DNA of 64,000 nucleotides from Ruminococcus sp. (GCA_017411385.1 JAFQQF010000002.1:1-64000); one strand, 5' to 3'; positions 7,890 to 17,103 are shown, numbered from the stretch's first letter. Numbers and translations are program-made. Notes: a model not told the origin generated them from the letters alone.

Positions 7890-9656
7890 ATGACAAACAA
7901 CAAATCAGTTATTAAATGGCTTGACGAAATGAAAGCTCTCCTTACACCTGATGAGGTAGTATGGATTGACGGCAGCCGTGAGCAGGTTGAGGCACTTCGT
8001 GCACAGGCTTGCGAAACAGGCGAAATGATTAAGCTCAATCAGGAGAAGCTCCCCGGCTGTTACCTCCATCGTACAGCTGTTAACGACGTAGCTCGTGTTG
8101 AGGGCAGAACTTTCATCTGCTCCAAGAACGAGGAAGACGCAGGTCCTACAAACAACTGGATGGATCCCCAAAAGGCATACGAGATGCTCTTTGACATTGC
8201 TCGTGGCAGCTACAAGGGCAGAACTATGTATATCATTCCTTACTCCATGGGTCCCATCGGCTCACCTCTCTCTCAGATTGGTATTGAGGTAACTGACTCC
8301 ATCTACGTTGTACTCAACATGGATATTATGACTCGTACAGGTAAGGCTGTACTTGATACACTTGGCGACTCCGAGGACTGGGTTAAGGGTCTTCACTCCC
8401 GTTGCGATATCGACGAGGAGAAGAGATACATCTGCCACTTCCCCGAGGATAACTACATCATCTCTGTTAACTCCGGTTACGGCGGTAACGTTCTTCTTGG
8501 TAAAAAGTGCTTCGCTCTTCGTATTGCTTCCTACCTTGGCAAGCAGAACGAGTGGATGGCAGAGCACATGCTCATCCTTGGTATCGAGGATCCCGACGGC
8601 AACGTAACATACGTTTCCGCTGCATTCCCCTCCGCTTGCGGTAAGACAAATCTGGCTATGCTTATTCCTCCCGAGGGCTACAGAGCAAAGGGCTACAAGG
8701 TTTGGACAGTAGGCGATGACATCGCTTGGATGCGCAAGGGTCCTGACGGCAGACTTTACGCAATTAACCCCGAGAACGGCTTCTTCGGTGTTGCTCCCGG
8801 TACAAACGTTAAGTCCAATCCCAACGCTCTTGCTTCAACTCAGCAGGGCACAATCTTCACAAACGTAGTTCACAACCTTGATGATAACACAGTTTGGTGG
8901 GAAGGCCTTGATAAGAATCCTCCCACAAATGCAGTTGACTGGATTGGCGAGCCCTGGAACGGCAAAGAATCTGACAAGAAGGGTGCTCATCCCAACAGCC
9001 GTTTCACAGCTCCTGCAAAGAACTGCCCCTGCATCAGCTCAGAGTTTGACTCAACTCAGGGCGTTCCGATTTCCGCAATCATCTTCGGTGGCAGACGTGC
9101 ACAGACAACTCCCCTTGTTTATCAGTCAAGAGATTGGAACAACGGTGTATTCGTAGGCTCCATTATGGCTTCTGAAACAACAGCTGCTGCTACAGGTGCT
9201 GTTGGTGTTGTTCGCCGTGACCCCATGGCAATGCTTCCCTTCTGCGGTTACCACATGGGTGACTACTTCAAGCATTGGATTGATATGGGTGAGGTTCTCG
9301 GTGAGAAGGCTCCCAAAATCTTCAACGTTAACTGGTTCCGTCTTGATGACGAGGGCAACTTCCTCTGGCCCGGATTTGGCGACAACTTCCGTGTTCTTGA
9401 GTGGATTGTTAAGCGTTGCAACGGTGAGGCTGATGCTACCGAAACAGCTATCGGTTACGTTCCTGCTGCAGAGGATATCAACCTTGAAGGCCTTGATATG
9501 GACATCGACGTTCTCAAGAGCATCCTCGAGGTTGACAACGAGAAGTGGCTTGGCGAGGCAGCTGGCATTGAAGAGTTCTATCAGAAGTTTGGCGACAGAC
9601 TTCCCAAGGAGCTTGCAAATCAGCTTAATGCGCTCAAGGAAAGACTCAGCAAGTAA
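7890..9656 (+). CDS. pckG: Phosphoenolpyruvate carboxykinase (GTP)
   Basis: GTP-dependent PEP carboxykinase of 588 residues. It interconverts oxaloacetate plus GTP with PEP, CO2 and GDP; in fermenting anaerobes it often runs in the carboxylating direction towards succinate or propionate. The GTP-class P-loop PSACGKTNL includes the catalytic cysteine C250. The guanine-specific region RRAQTTPLVYQS and the conserved FNVNWFR are also present, and distinguish it from the ATP-dependent class. AAAGGAG precedes the ATG. Codons ending in C (AAC, TTC, TAC) are preferred more than in neighbouring genes, which suggests high expression. Single-gene unit. Confidence 0.96.
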   Translation: MTNNKSVIKWLDEMKALLTPDEVVWIDGSREQVEALRAQACETGEMIKLNQEKLPGCYLHRTAVNDVARVEGRTFICSKNEEDAGPTNNWMDPQKAYEMLFDIARGSYKGRTMYIIPYSMGPIGSPLSQIGIEVTDSIYVVLNMDIMTRTGKAVLDTLGDSEDWVKGLHSRCDIDEEKRYICHFPEDNYIISVNSGYGGNVLLGKKCFALRIASYLGKQNEWMAEHMLILGIEDPDGNVTYVSAAFPSACGKTNLAMLIPPEGYRAKGYKVWTVGDDIAWMRKGPDGRLYAINPENGFFGVAPGTNVKSNPNALASTQQGTIFTNVVHNLDDNTVWWEGLDKNPPTNAVDWIGEPWNGKESDKKGAHPNSRFTAPAKNCPCISSEFDSTQGVPISAIIFGGRRAQTTPLVYQSRDWNNGVFVGSIMASETTAAATGAVGVVRRDPMAMLPFCGYHMGDYFKHWIDMGEVLGEKAPKIFNVNWFRLDDEGNFLWPGFGDNFRVLEWIVKRCNGEADATETAIGYVPAAEDINLEGLDMDIDVLKSILEVDNEKWLGEAAGIEEFYQKFGDRLPKELANQLNALKERLSK

Positions 9657-9657
9657 T

Positions 9658-9666
9658 TGCTATAAT
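9658..9666 (+). promoter_or_regulatory. Extended -10 site before the lipoprotein-ruvX-lgt unit
   Basis: TGCTATAAT is a perfect extended -10 element just past the pckG stop codon, without a recognisable -35. The hairpin that ends pckG would lie at the very start of the resulting RNA. Confidence 0.4.
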
Positions 9667-9675
9667 ATTAAATCA

Positions 9676-9708
9676 AAAGGGACAGCTCACTTTGCTGTCC
9701 CTTTATTT
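9676..9708 (+). terminator. Terminator after pckG
   Basis: Stem AAAGGGACAGC / GCTGTCCCTTT with a 7-base loop. The downstream T-run is short (TTTATTT). Confidence 0.8.
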
Positions 9709-9731
9709 CCATCAGAAATTTAGGTGTGTAT

Positions 9732-11045
9732 ATGAAAAATCGCATTATTGCACTTGTTTTTCTTTTAATGTTTTTATTGAGCTTATGTGCTTGTAATCCT
9801 TACAAAGAGCCTGTAGATGAAACTAAGGAATCTTCTCAACTACAGACTGAGCCTGAGGAATTTGAGGGCTACAACAGGATTGACTCAAGCCTCTTTGATT
9901 TCAGTACAGGCTTGTATACAGAAGCCGAGCTTACAAAAGGCTATGAGAGTCTTGAAACCGATGCTCAAAGAGAATGCTATAGGCTTCTTGAAAAAAACGT
10001 GTATTATATATCTGAAGATGCAGATGCTTCAGAATACCACATTAAGCCTGTTACCTTGAAGAAAGCAAAGCTGAGCGAGGCAGAGCTTCACCTTGTAATC
10101 TCTGCTTTTGCTTTCGATAATCCTCAGGTTTTTTGGATTGATAGCAGCTTTTCTTATTATGCTACTTCTGCTGAGCTTTACTTGCAGCTTGCCTCGATTA
10201 TGAGTGCTCAGCAGGTGGTAGAGGCATCTGGCGAAATGTATTCGAAGCTTCGCGGTATTTTTTCTGAGCTTCCTGCAAATCTTTCTCAGTTTGACAGAGA
10301 GCTGTTTGTTCACGATAAGCTCATAGAAGTCTGTGAATATGCAGACGACGAAGTGCTTTCAGAGGATGATGTCCGCGTTTACACAAGCCTCGGCGCCATA
10401 GTTGACGGGGTTGCCGTTTGTGAGGGCTACAGCCGTGCGACTCAGCTTATGCTCAGCCTTGTAGGCATTGAGAGCTATTATGTTTACGGCAGAGGTAACA
10501 ACGAGCTTCATATGTGGAACAGTGTGTGTCTGGATGACGATTGGTACTATCTGGATGTAACTTGGGATGATAATGGGGAGGAGGCATCCTACAAGCACTT
10601 CAACATTACCACCGAGCAGCTGCTCTCAAACCGCAGTATTCTGCCTCTTTATAGTGAACTGAAAGAGGAGGAGATTGTAGGTGAGAATTCTATGGCATTG
10701 AATTTTAACCTCTACGTTCCTAACTGCAGCAGTGATTATATGAGCTTTTATTCCTACAGTGCGGTGACTGTTACAGGCTTTGATGAAGAGAATCTGGGCA
10801 ATATCGCACAGGCTATGGCAGATGCTGTAAACAGCAACAAGGATGCTGTTTATCTGTATATAGACCCATATTACCTTGACTTTGAATATGCAAGTGACAA
10901 CTTGTTTTACAGCGGTGACTATGCAATCTTCTCTTGTATTGAAAGGGCAAACGAGATGCTTGTAAACGATACAATCAGTAATGAGTATGTGTCTACAGAG
11001 GAGTCGGCAGAGCAGTATATGATTACTGTGTATATTGAATATTAA
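9732..11045 (+). CDS. Lipoprotein with a transglutaminase-like domain
   Basis: A 437-residue lipoprotein. The signal peptide ends in the lipobox SLCAC at about residue 21, so the protein should be tethered outside the membrane. Residues around 225-285 form a transglutaminase-like (papain-fold) domain with its triad: cysteine in DGVAVCEGYSRA, histidine in NNELHMWNSV and aspartate in YYLDVTWDD. In bacteria such domains act as proteases, peptide ligases or wall-modifying enzymes; the substrate is unknown. The ATG at 9732 follows AGGTG; a GTG six bases earlier is less likely. It starts a unit with ruvX and lgt (gaps of 11 and 5 bases). Confidence 0.8.
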   Translation: MKNRIIALVFLLMFLLSLCACNPYKEPVDETKESSQLQTEPEEFEGYNRIDSSLFDFSTGLYTEAELTKGYESLETDAQRECYRLLEKNVYYISEDADASEYHIKPVTLKKAKLSEAELHLVISAFAFDNPQVFWIDSSFSYYATSAELYLQLASIMSAQQVVEASGEMYSKLRGIFSELPANLSQFDRELFVHDKLIEVCEYADDEVLSEDDVRVYTSLGAIVDGVAVCEGYSRATQLMLSLVGIESYYVYGRGNNELHMWNSVCLDDDWYYLDVTWDDNGEEASYKHFNITTEQLLSNRSILPLYSELKEEEIVGENSMALNFNLYVPNCSSDYMSFYSYSAVTVTGFDEENLGNIAQAMADAVNSNKDAVYLYIDPYYLDFEYASDNLFYSGDYAIFSCIERANEMLVNDTISNEYVSTEESAEQYMITVYIEY

Positions 11046-11056
11046 GGGTGATACCT

Positions 11057-11467
11057 ATGATTATTATGGCAGTTGACCTTGGCAAAGCAAGAACAGGCAT
11101 TGCCGCTTCGGACAAAACAGAATACTTGGCTTCTCCCGTGGCAGTAATCTCTGAGCACAAAAGAGAGGTGCTCCTTGAGAAGGTGGCAGAGAAAGCCAAG
11201 GAAATCAAAGCGGAACTTCTGGTGGTGGGGCTTCCACGCAATATGGACGGCTCAGAGGGGGAAAGTGCTCAAAATGCCCGTGCTTTTGCCAGTGAGCTTT
11301 CAGAGCTTACAGGGCTTGAAGCTGTCCTTTGGGATGAACGCTGTACTACCGTCACCGCCCACGGATATTTAAACGAAACCAACACCAGAGGTAAAAAACG
11401 CAAGGCGGTTATTGATGCTGTGGCGGCAACGGTAATTCTGCAAAGCTTTCTTGACAGCAGGAGATAA
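11057..11467 (+). CDS. ruvX: Holliday junction resolvase-like RuvX / pre-16S rRNA nuclease YqgF
   Basis: A 136-residue RNase H-fold protein of the YqgF family, which processes the 5' end of 16S rRNA precursors and was first named as a putative Holliday junction resolvase. Seen: catalytic D7 in MAVDLGKARTGIA, the motif GLPRNMDGSEG, the acidic WDERCTTVTA and the C-terminal IDAVAATVILQ. AAGGGTG precedes the ATG at 11057; a GTG nine bases upstream is in frame but lies within that ribosome site. In many Firmicutes yqgF sits beside ireB; here ireB is about 14 kb away. Confidence 0.92.
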   Translation: MIIMAVDLGKARTGIAASDKTEYLASPVAVISEHKREVLLEKVAEKAKEIKAELLVVGLPRNMDGSEGESAQNARAFASELSELTGLEAVLWDERCTTVTAHGYLNETNTRGKKRKAVIDAVAATVILQSFLDSRR

Positions 11468-11472
11468 CGCCT

Positions 11473-12267
11473 ATGTGTCCTTATGTGTATCTGTTCGGAC
11501 TGGAGTTTCCTGTTTACGGACTTATATCCCTGCTTGGTATTCTGGTGGCAGGAATTGTGGTTTTTGTTCTTGCAAAGAAAAAAGCTCTTGATTTTTACGA
11601 CCTACTTTTGACTGCACTTATTGGCGGTATTGGTGTTTTTGCAGGAGCACATATTCTGTATGCTTTAACTCGTACAGGTGATATTATCTCGGCTTTTTCT
11701 TACTACCATAGCTTTGAGAATAAATGGGATTTTGTCAGATATGTATTTGATGTAGCAAGCGGTATGGTGTTTTACGGCGGACTTTACGGCGGACTGCTTG
11801 CAGGCTTTTTGTTTATCCGCAAGAAGCGTTATCCTGCAGATAAATTTGCAGATGTGTTTGCAGTAGTTATTCCTCTTTTTCACGCGTTCGGAAGAGTGGG
11901 GTGCTTTTTTGCAGGCTGTTGCTATGGAATAGAATGGGAGCACGGCATAGAGGGCAGAGTTCTCTCTGCAGGTGTCAGGGAGCATATTGGCAGGTTTCCT
12001 GTGCAGCTCTTGGAGGCTTTGTGCCTTTTGATTTTGTTTTCACTTTTGCTTTTCCTTTTATTTAAAGGAGGAAAGTTTGAAGGAAAACTTATGCCGATAT
12101 ATTTAAGCTCTTATGCTGTTTTGAGGTTTTCTCTTGAGTTTTTGCGAGGGGATGAAATCCGCGGTCACTTTCTTATGCTTTCCACCTCCCAATGGATAAG
12201 CCTTATTACCCTTGCCGGTGTGACTTTGTATCTTATAATCCGTCGCAGAAAAAACAAAAATCAATAA
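11473..12267 (+). CDS. lgt: Prolipoprotein diacylglyceryl transferase (divergent Lgt)
   Basis: A 264-residue polytopic protein of the Lgt family, which moves diacylglycerol from phosphatidylglycerol to the lipobox cysteine of prolipoproteins. The N-terminal FPVYGLISLLGILVAG and the tract GGLYGGLLAG, followed by HAFGRVGCFFAGCCYG at about residues 138-153, match the Lgt core. In that signature the family's usual GRxGNF is GRVGCF, so asparagine is replaced by cysteine; this variant is known from other Clostridia. The ribosome site AGGAG overlaps the ruvX stop. It fits the many lipoproteins in the window, but a second, classical Lgt elsewhere in the genome is possible. Confidence 0.8.
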   Translation: MCPYVYLFGLEFPVYGLISLLGILVAGIVVFVLAKKKALDFYDLLLTALIGGIGVFAGAHILYALTRTGDIISAFSYYHSFENKWDFVRYVFDVASGMVFYGGLYGGLLAGFLFIRKKRYPADKFADVFAVVIPLFHAFGRVGCFFAGCCYGIEWEHGIEGRVLSAGVREHIGRFPVQLLEALCLLILFSLLLFLLFKGGKFEGKLMPIYLSSYAVLRFSLEFLRGDEIRGHFLMLSTSQWISLITLAGVTLYLIIRRRKNKNQ

Positions 12268-12276
12268 TGTTAAATC

Positions 12277-12309
12277 AGCCTTTTCCTTTTTCGGAGAAGG
12301 CTTTTTTAT
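12277..12309 (+). terminator. Terminator after lgt
   Basis: AGCCTTTTCC / GGAGAAGGCT stem (one mismatch) with a run of six T. Confidence 0.85.
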
Positions 12310-12321
12310 TTTCTGAAAATG

Positions 12322-12350
12322 TTGATTTATTTGCCTTATAGTAATATAAT
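12322..12350 (+). promoter_or_regulatory. Promoter of the alr operon
   Basis: TTGATT, a 17-base spacer and a perfect TATAAT. Confidence 0.7.
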
Positions 12351-12415
12351 TATCATAGGTATATATGTGATTTTTCGCATCTCTTTTACTCTTATTATTT
12401 TTGGGAGGAATAGAA

Positions 12416-13600
12416 ATGGAATTGGATATAATAAAACGTACATGGGCAGAGGTTGACCTTTGTGCTTTGGAAGAAAACTTCAAGGCAATCAGAGCCCATA
12501 TCGGCAAAGATACAAAGCTTTGCTGTGTTGTCAAGGCTGACGGCTACGGTCACGGTGCGGTTGAGGTTGCAAAGCTATATTCCTGTCTTGGAGCGGATTT
12601 CTTTGCAGTTTCCAATATCGACGAGGCATTGGAGCTGAGAGAACACGGCATCAAGGAGCCTGTGCTTATTTTAGGCTACACTCCCGTTGCTTTGGCACTC
12701 ACCCTTGCGGAGAATAATATTACTCAGGCTGTGTACGGACTTGACTATGCAAAGGGTCTTTCCGAGGCGGCACAGATTGCAGGGGTTGAGCTGGATGTGC
12801 ACATCAAGGTTGACACAGGAATGAGCAGAATCGGCTTTATGTGCCAGTCTTTCCCTGAGGATAACGCTTCAATTGATGAGATTGTAAAGGCTTGCTCCTT
12901 GCCACACCTTAACACCCGCGGTATTATGGCACACTTTGCTGTTTCCGATGAGGGAGAAGAGGGCAAGGAATATACTCTCAGACAGCTCAGAGCTTTTGAG
13001 CACACGGTGCAAGCCCTTGCCCAAAGAGGCATTTCTTTCGAAGTTGTTCACCACGCAAACAGCGGTGCTGTGGAGTATTATAAGGACTCATATATGTCGC
13101 TTGTCAGAGCAGGAATTATTCTTTACGGACTTACTCCCAATCCCTCTCTTCCTTCTGAAATTAAGCTCAGACCTGCACTCACCCTCAAAACTACAGTTGC
13201 TTTTGTTAAAAAGCTCCGCAAAGGCTCAACCGTCAGCTATGGCAGAACCTTTGAAGCGAAGGAGGATATGGTGGTTGCAACGGTGCCTATCGGTTATGCA
13301 GACGGATACTTCCGCAGTCTTTCTGACAAGGGATATATGACTGTCAAAGGGCAGAAAGCAAGAATTCTCGGCAGGGTTTGTATGGACCAGACTGTGATAG
13401 ATGTAACCGATATTGAAGATGTAAAAATCGGTGATGAGGTTGTGGTGTTCTCAAACGGTGAGAATAACACACCTACTGCAAATGAGCTTGCTGCCCTTAC
13501 CGATACAATAAATTACGAGATTGTTTGTGCAGTTTCAAAACGTGTTCCTCGCGTATATCTTAAAAACGGGGAAATAGTGGATGTGATGTATAAATTATGA
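12416..13600 (+). CDS. alr: Alanine racemase
   Basis: PLP-dependent alanine racemase of 394 residues; it makes D-alanine for peptidoglycan and teichoic acid. The PLP lysine is K40 in VVKADGYGHGA, and the opposing catalytic tyrosine is in VSYGRTF. The C-terminal RVCMDQTVIDVT is the family's dimer-side active-site strand. The start at 12416 follows GGGAGG; an in-frame TTG at 12401 lies in front of that ribosome site and is not used. First gene of a four-gene operon; its stop overlaps the polA start by four bases (ATGA). Confidence 0.96.
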   Translation: MELDIIKRTWAEVDLCALEENFKAIRAHIGKDTKLCCVVKADGYGHGAVEVAKLYSCLGADFFAVSNIDEALELREHGIKEPVLILGYTPVALALTLAENNITQAVYGLDYAKGLSEAAQIAGVELDVHIKVDTGMSRIGFMCQSFPEDNASIDEIVKACSLPHLNTRGIMAHFAVSDEGEEGKEYTLRQLRAFEHTVQALAQRGISFEVVHHANSGAVEYYKDSYMSLVRAGIILYGLTPNPSLPSEIKLRPALTLKTTVAFVKKLRKGSTVSYGRTFEAKEDMVVATVPIGYADGYFRSLSDKGYMTVKGQKARILGRVCMDQTVIDVTDIEDVKIGDEVVVFSNGENNTPTANELAALTDTINYEIVCAVSKRVPRVYLKNGEIVDVMYKL

Positions 13601-16164
13601 GATTATTAGCAGTAGACGGCAACAGTATTCTGAACCGTGCATATTACGGAATCCGCCCCTTGACCACAAAAGACGGGCAGTACACCCACGCGATTTACGG
13701 ATTTCTGACTATGCTGGAAAAAATAAAGGCAGATACCAACCCCGAGGCGGTAGCCATTGCCTTTGATTTAAAAGCTCCAACCTTTCGTCACAAAGCATAC
13801 TCAGGCTACAAAGCCACAAGAAAGGGTATGCCCGAGGAGCTAGCTTCTCAGGTTGAACCCTTAAAAGAGCTTCTCACTCTTTTGGGCTATTCCATTGTAA
13901 GCTGTGAGGGCTACGAGGCTGACGACATTCTGGGAACCTTTGCAAGAGTGTGCGAAGAACAGGGCAACGAATGTGTTATTGCAACAGGAGATAGGGACTC
14001 CCTCCAGCTTGTGTCCGACAAGGTAACCGTGCGTCTGGCTTCCACAAAGCAGGGAGCTCCCACGGCGGTTGTGTATGACAGGAAAAAGGTTATGGAGGAG
14101 TATTCTGTTGAGCCTGTGCGTCTTATTGACATAAAGGCTTTGCAGGGAGATACCTCTGATAACATCCCCGGTGTGGCAGGTATCGGCCCCAAGGGTGCTT
14201 CTGACCTTATCTCAAAATTCGGAAGCCTTGACGGAGTGTACGAAAACATCGACTCACAGGAAATCAGAGAAACTGTGAGAAAAAAGCTTATTGCTGACAA
14301 AGAGAATGCTTATCTCAGTCTTATGTTGGGTGAGATTTACCGCAAGGTGCCGGTTGATACCTCTCTTGAACACTACAAGGTGAATATGACCGATGCTGAC
14401 AAGGCGGCAAGATATATGGCACGTCTTGAGCTTTTCAAGCTTATTGACAAGTTCGGACTCAGAGAAGTAGCAATTTCGCAAACAGAAGAAACCTCAGAGG
14501 CTGTCTGTGTTAAGGTGCAAAAGCCGGAGTCCCTGCAGGAGCTTACAAATGTCACAGGGGCTGTAGCTGATGCAGAGTTTACAGAAGGAAGCTTTGCGAA
14601 GCTGTATGTGTATACAGACGAAAAGGTGTTTGTCACCGAGGATGAAAAGCTCTTTTGCGAGTATCTGAAAGCTAACGTTAAGAAAGCTTTTTACGACAGC
14701 AAGCCTGTGTATGCCTTTGCAGATAAAATGGGCATAGATATGGCTTTGGTTGAGTTTGATGTTTCTCTTGCGGCATATTTGCTCAATCCCTCGTCTTCTG
14801 ATTATTCTCCCGAAAGACTTTGTGCAGAATACAGGGTGGATTTGCCTAAGGTGGAGGCAGAGAATGCAGAGATTGTAGAGCCTGCTTACTGTGCTTTGCC
14901 TGAGCTTTCAAAAAAACTCAGAAAAGAAATCGAAGATAAAAACCAGAAAAAGCTTCTGGATACAATTGAAATCCCCCTTGCACGCGTACTTGCAAAAATG
15001 GAGAATTCAGGCTTTGCAGTAGACCGCGAGGGAATTGAAAAATACGGAGAATATATCTCAGAAAAGCTTGCGGATTTTGAGCAGGAGATTTATACCCAAG
15101 TGGGCTACGAGTTCAATATAAACTCTCCTAAGCAACTGGGAGTGGCTTTGTTTGAAAAATTAGGTCTGCCTGCAAAGAAAAAGACCAAGAGCGGATACTC
15201 CACAAATGCTGACGTTCTGGAGGATTTGAGGAATTATCACCCTGTGGTGGGACTTGTCCTTGAATACAGAACCTATGCTAAGCTCAAATCTACCTACTGT
15301 GAGGGACTTTTGAAGGTTATAGCCGAGGACGGCCGTATTCACTCAAGCTTTAATCAGAAGGAAACCCGAACAGGCAGAATCAGCTCCACAGAGCCTAATC
15401 TGCAGAACATTCCCGTTAGAACTCAGCTTGGCAGAGAACTGAGAAAGTTCTTTGTGGCAAAGGAAGGCTGTGTTCTGGTTGATGCTGACTATTCTCAGAT
15501 TGAACTGCGAGTGCTTGCGGATATTGCAGGGGATGACAATATGCGCAAAGCTTTCCTTGATAATACCGATATTCACACAGTGACCGCTTCCGAAGTTTTC
15601 AAGATGCCTGTTAATATGGTGACATCTCTGATGCGAAGCCGTGCAAAGGCGGTTAACTTCGGCATAGTTTACGGCATAGGTGCTTTCTCCCTTGCAAAGG
15701 ATATCGGAGTTACAAATCGCGAGGCTTCAGAATATATAAAGAATTATTTAGGGCACTATTCGGGTGTTGACTCGTATATGAAGAGTGTCATTGAAAATGC
15801 TCGTATAACAGGTTACGTTGAAACTATATTCGGCAGAAGACGCTACCTGCCCGAGCTTTCTGCTACCAACCACATAACCCGCGCTTTTGGTGAAAGGGTA
15901 GCACGCAATATGCCCATTCAGGGTACGGCGGCTGATATTATCAAGATTGCAATGATAAGAGTAGAAGAAAGACTCAGAAAAGAGGGCATGGAGTCAAAGC
16001 TCATTCTTCAGGTTCACGACGAGTTGATTGTAGAGGCTCCTGTTCATGAATCTATGCGTGCGGCTATGGTGCTTCAGGAGGAAATGGAGAACGCCGTGAA
16101 GCTGTCTGTACCCTTGGTTGCAGAGGCTTCTATGGGTGCAACCTGGTATGATGCAAAAGGCTGA
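13597..16164 (+). CDS. polA: DNA polymerase I
   Basis: 855-residue family A DNA polymerase for gap filling and Okazaki-fragment maturation. The N-terminal 5'-3' exonuclease domain (to about residue 290) has the metal-site clusters VAIAFD and ADDILG. The middle 3'-5' exonuclease-like domain lacks the DxE metal motif, so proofreading is probably absent, as in the Bacillus and Thermus enzymes. Polymerase motifs: A, DADYSQIELR (D629); B, RSRAKAVNFGIVYGIG; C, QVHDELIVE (D808, E809). Translationally coupled to alr by an ATGA overlap. Confidence 0.96.
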   Translation: MRLLAVDGNSILNRAYYGIRPLTTKDGQYTHAIYGFLTMLEKIKADTNPEAVAIAFDLKAPTFRHKAYSGYKATRKGMPEELASQVEPLKELLTLLGYSIVSCEGYEADDILGTFARVCEEQGNECVIATGDRDSLQLVSDKVTVRLASTKQGAPTAVVYDRKKVMEEYSVEPVRLIDIKALQGDTSDNIPGVAGIGPKGASDLISKFGSLDGVYENIDSQEIRETVRKKLIADKENAYLSLMLGEIYRKVPVDTSLEHYKVNMTDADKAARYMARLELFKLIDKFGLREVAISQTEETSEAVCVKVQKPESLQELTNVTGAVADAEFTEGSFAKLYVYTDEKVFVTEDEKLFCEYLKANVKKAFYDSKPVYAFADKMGIDMALVEFDVSLAAYLLNPSSSDYSPERLCAEYRVDLPKVEAENAEIVEPAYCALPELSKKLRKEIEDKNQKKLLDTIEIPLARVLAKMENSGFAVDREGIEKYGEYISEKLADFEQEIYTQVGYEFNINSPKQLGVALFEKLGLPAKKKTKSGYSTNADVLEDLRNYHPVVGLVLEYRTYAKLKSTYCEGLLKVIAEDGRIHSSFNQKETRTGRISSTEPNLQNIPVRTQLGRELRKFFVAKEGCVLVDADYSQIELRVLADIAGDDNMRKAFLDNTDIHTVTASEVFKMPVNMVTSLMRSRAKAVNFGIVYGIGAFSLAKDIGVTNREASEYIKNYLGHYSGVDSYMKSVIENARITGYVETIFGRRRYLPELSATNHITRAFGERVARNMPIQGTAADIIKIAMIRVEERLRKEGMESKLILQVHDELIVEAPVHESMRAAMVLQEEMENAVKLSVPLVAEASMGATWYDAKG

Positions 16165-16177
16165 TAAAGGTGAGGCT

Positions 16178-16618
16178 ATGAAGAAGATACTTTTTGTTTG
16201 CACAGGAAACACCTGCCGCAGTCCTATGGCAGAGGGTATTTTTAATCATATCTGCCGTAACGAAAATCTTCCCTTTACAGCTGAGTCTGCAGGAATATGC
16301 ACGTTAACGGGACTTCCCGTATCCGAAAATTCTGTTTGTGCTCTTGAAGAAGTCGGCATTGACATTTCAAAAGTTACGGCTACATCCATTGAGGATATTA
16401 ATTTTGATGACTATGCTCTTGTAGCTGTGATGACAGAGGAGCACAAAATGATTCTTTGCTCCTATGGAGTACCGGCTGAGAAGATATATGTCCTTGCTGA
16501 GGAAACAGGCGGCATATCGGACCCCTACGGCGGCTCACAAGGGATTTACAGAAAGTGTAGGGAAGAAATAGAAGAAGCGGTAAAAATCCTTACAGAGAGG
16601 CTCAGAGAGGAAATATGA
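16178..16618 (+). CDS. ywlE: Low-molecular-weight phosphatase, protein-arginine-phosphatase-like
   Basis: A 146-residue LMW-PTP-fold enzyme with the P-loop CTGNTCRS (C8 nucleophile, R14) and the general acid D115 in SDPYGGS. Thr12 in the loop replaces the isoleucine of true tyrosine phosphatases; in Bacillus YwlE this threonine gives selectivity for phosphoarginine, so reversal of McsB-type arginine phosphorylation is a reasonable inference. The start at 16178 follows AAAGGTGAGG. It lies 13 bases after polA and overlaps rimI by ATGA. No mcsB is in the window. An arsenate-reductase or plain tyrosine phosphatase role remains possible. Confidence 0.8.
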   Translation: MKKILFVCTGNTCRSPMAEGIFNHICRNENLPFTAESAGICTLTGLPVSENSVCALEEVGIDISKVTATSIEDINFDDYALVAVMTEEHKMILCSYGVPAEKIYVLAEETGGISDPYGGSQGIYRKCREEIEEAVKILTERLREEI

Positions 16619-17049
16619 CCATATTAAAGTTAAGCACAGAACACATAAAGGATATTTGCAGGGTAGATGAGAGATGCTTTCAGAGCCCTTGGAGCGAAGC
16701 TGTGGTGGAAACTCTTGTGAAAAATCAAAACGCCTGCGTGTTCGGTTGTTTTGAGGATGGCATTCTTGCAGGATATATAGCCTTGGAGTGGGTGCTTGAC
16801 GAAGGAAGCCTGACAAATCTGGCTGTTTTGCCCGAATACCGCCGCCGAGGTATTGCAAAAAATCTCACAGAGGCTTTGATTGAAAAGGCAGAAGAACTTA
16901 ATTTAGCTTTTGTCACCTTGGAGGTCAGAGCTTCCAACACCCCTGCTTCAAAGCTTTACAGCAAAACAGGCTTTGAAGAAATCGGTGTGCGAAAGGGCTA
17001 CTACTCAAATCCCCGCGAAGATGCTGTGTTAATGACTAAATATCTGTAA
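16615..17049 (+). CDS. rimI: Ribosomal protein S18-alanine N-acetyltransferase
   Basis: A 144-residue GNAT acetyltransferase with the acetyl-CoA motif LAVLPEYRRRGIAKNLTEALI and the C-terminal pattern LEVRASNTPASKLYSKTGFEEIGVRKGYY, both typical of RimI, which acetylates the N-terminal alanine of ribosomal protein S18. The ATG overlaps the stop of the preceding phosphatase gene by four bases. RimI genes often stand near tsaD or tsaB; here tsaD is 9 kb upstream in the same direction. Last gene of the alr operon. Confidence 0.88.
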   Translation: MTILKLSTEHIKDICRVDERCFQSPWSEAVVETLVKNQNACVFGCFEDGILAGYIALEWVLDEGSLTNLAVLPEYRRRGIAKNLTEALIEKAEELNLAFVTLEVRASNTPASKLYSKTGFEEIGVRKGYYSNPREDAVLMTKYL

Positions 17050-17057
17050 ACAAAAAG

Positions 17058-17092
17058 AAGCCTGATGCAGTTTTATCTGCATCAGGCTTTGC
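17058..17092. terminator. Terminator after rimI
   Basis: Perfect 13-base stem AAGCCTGATGCAG / CTGCATCAGGCTT between convergent genes. Confidence 0.85.
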
Positions 17093-17103
17093 TTGTGTTC
17101 CTA

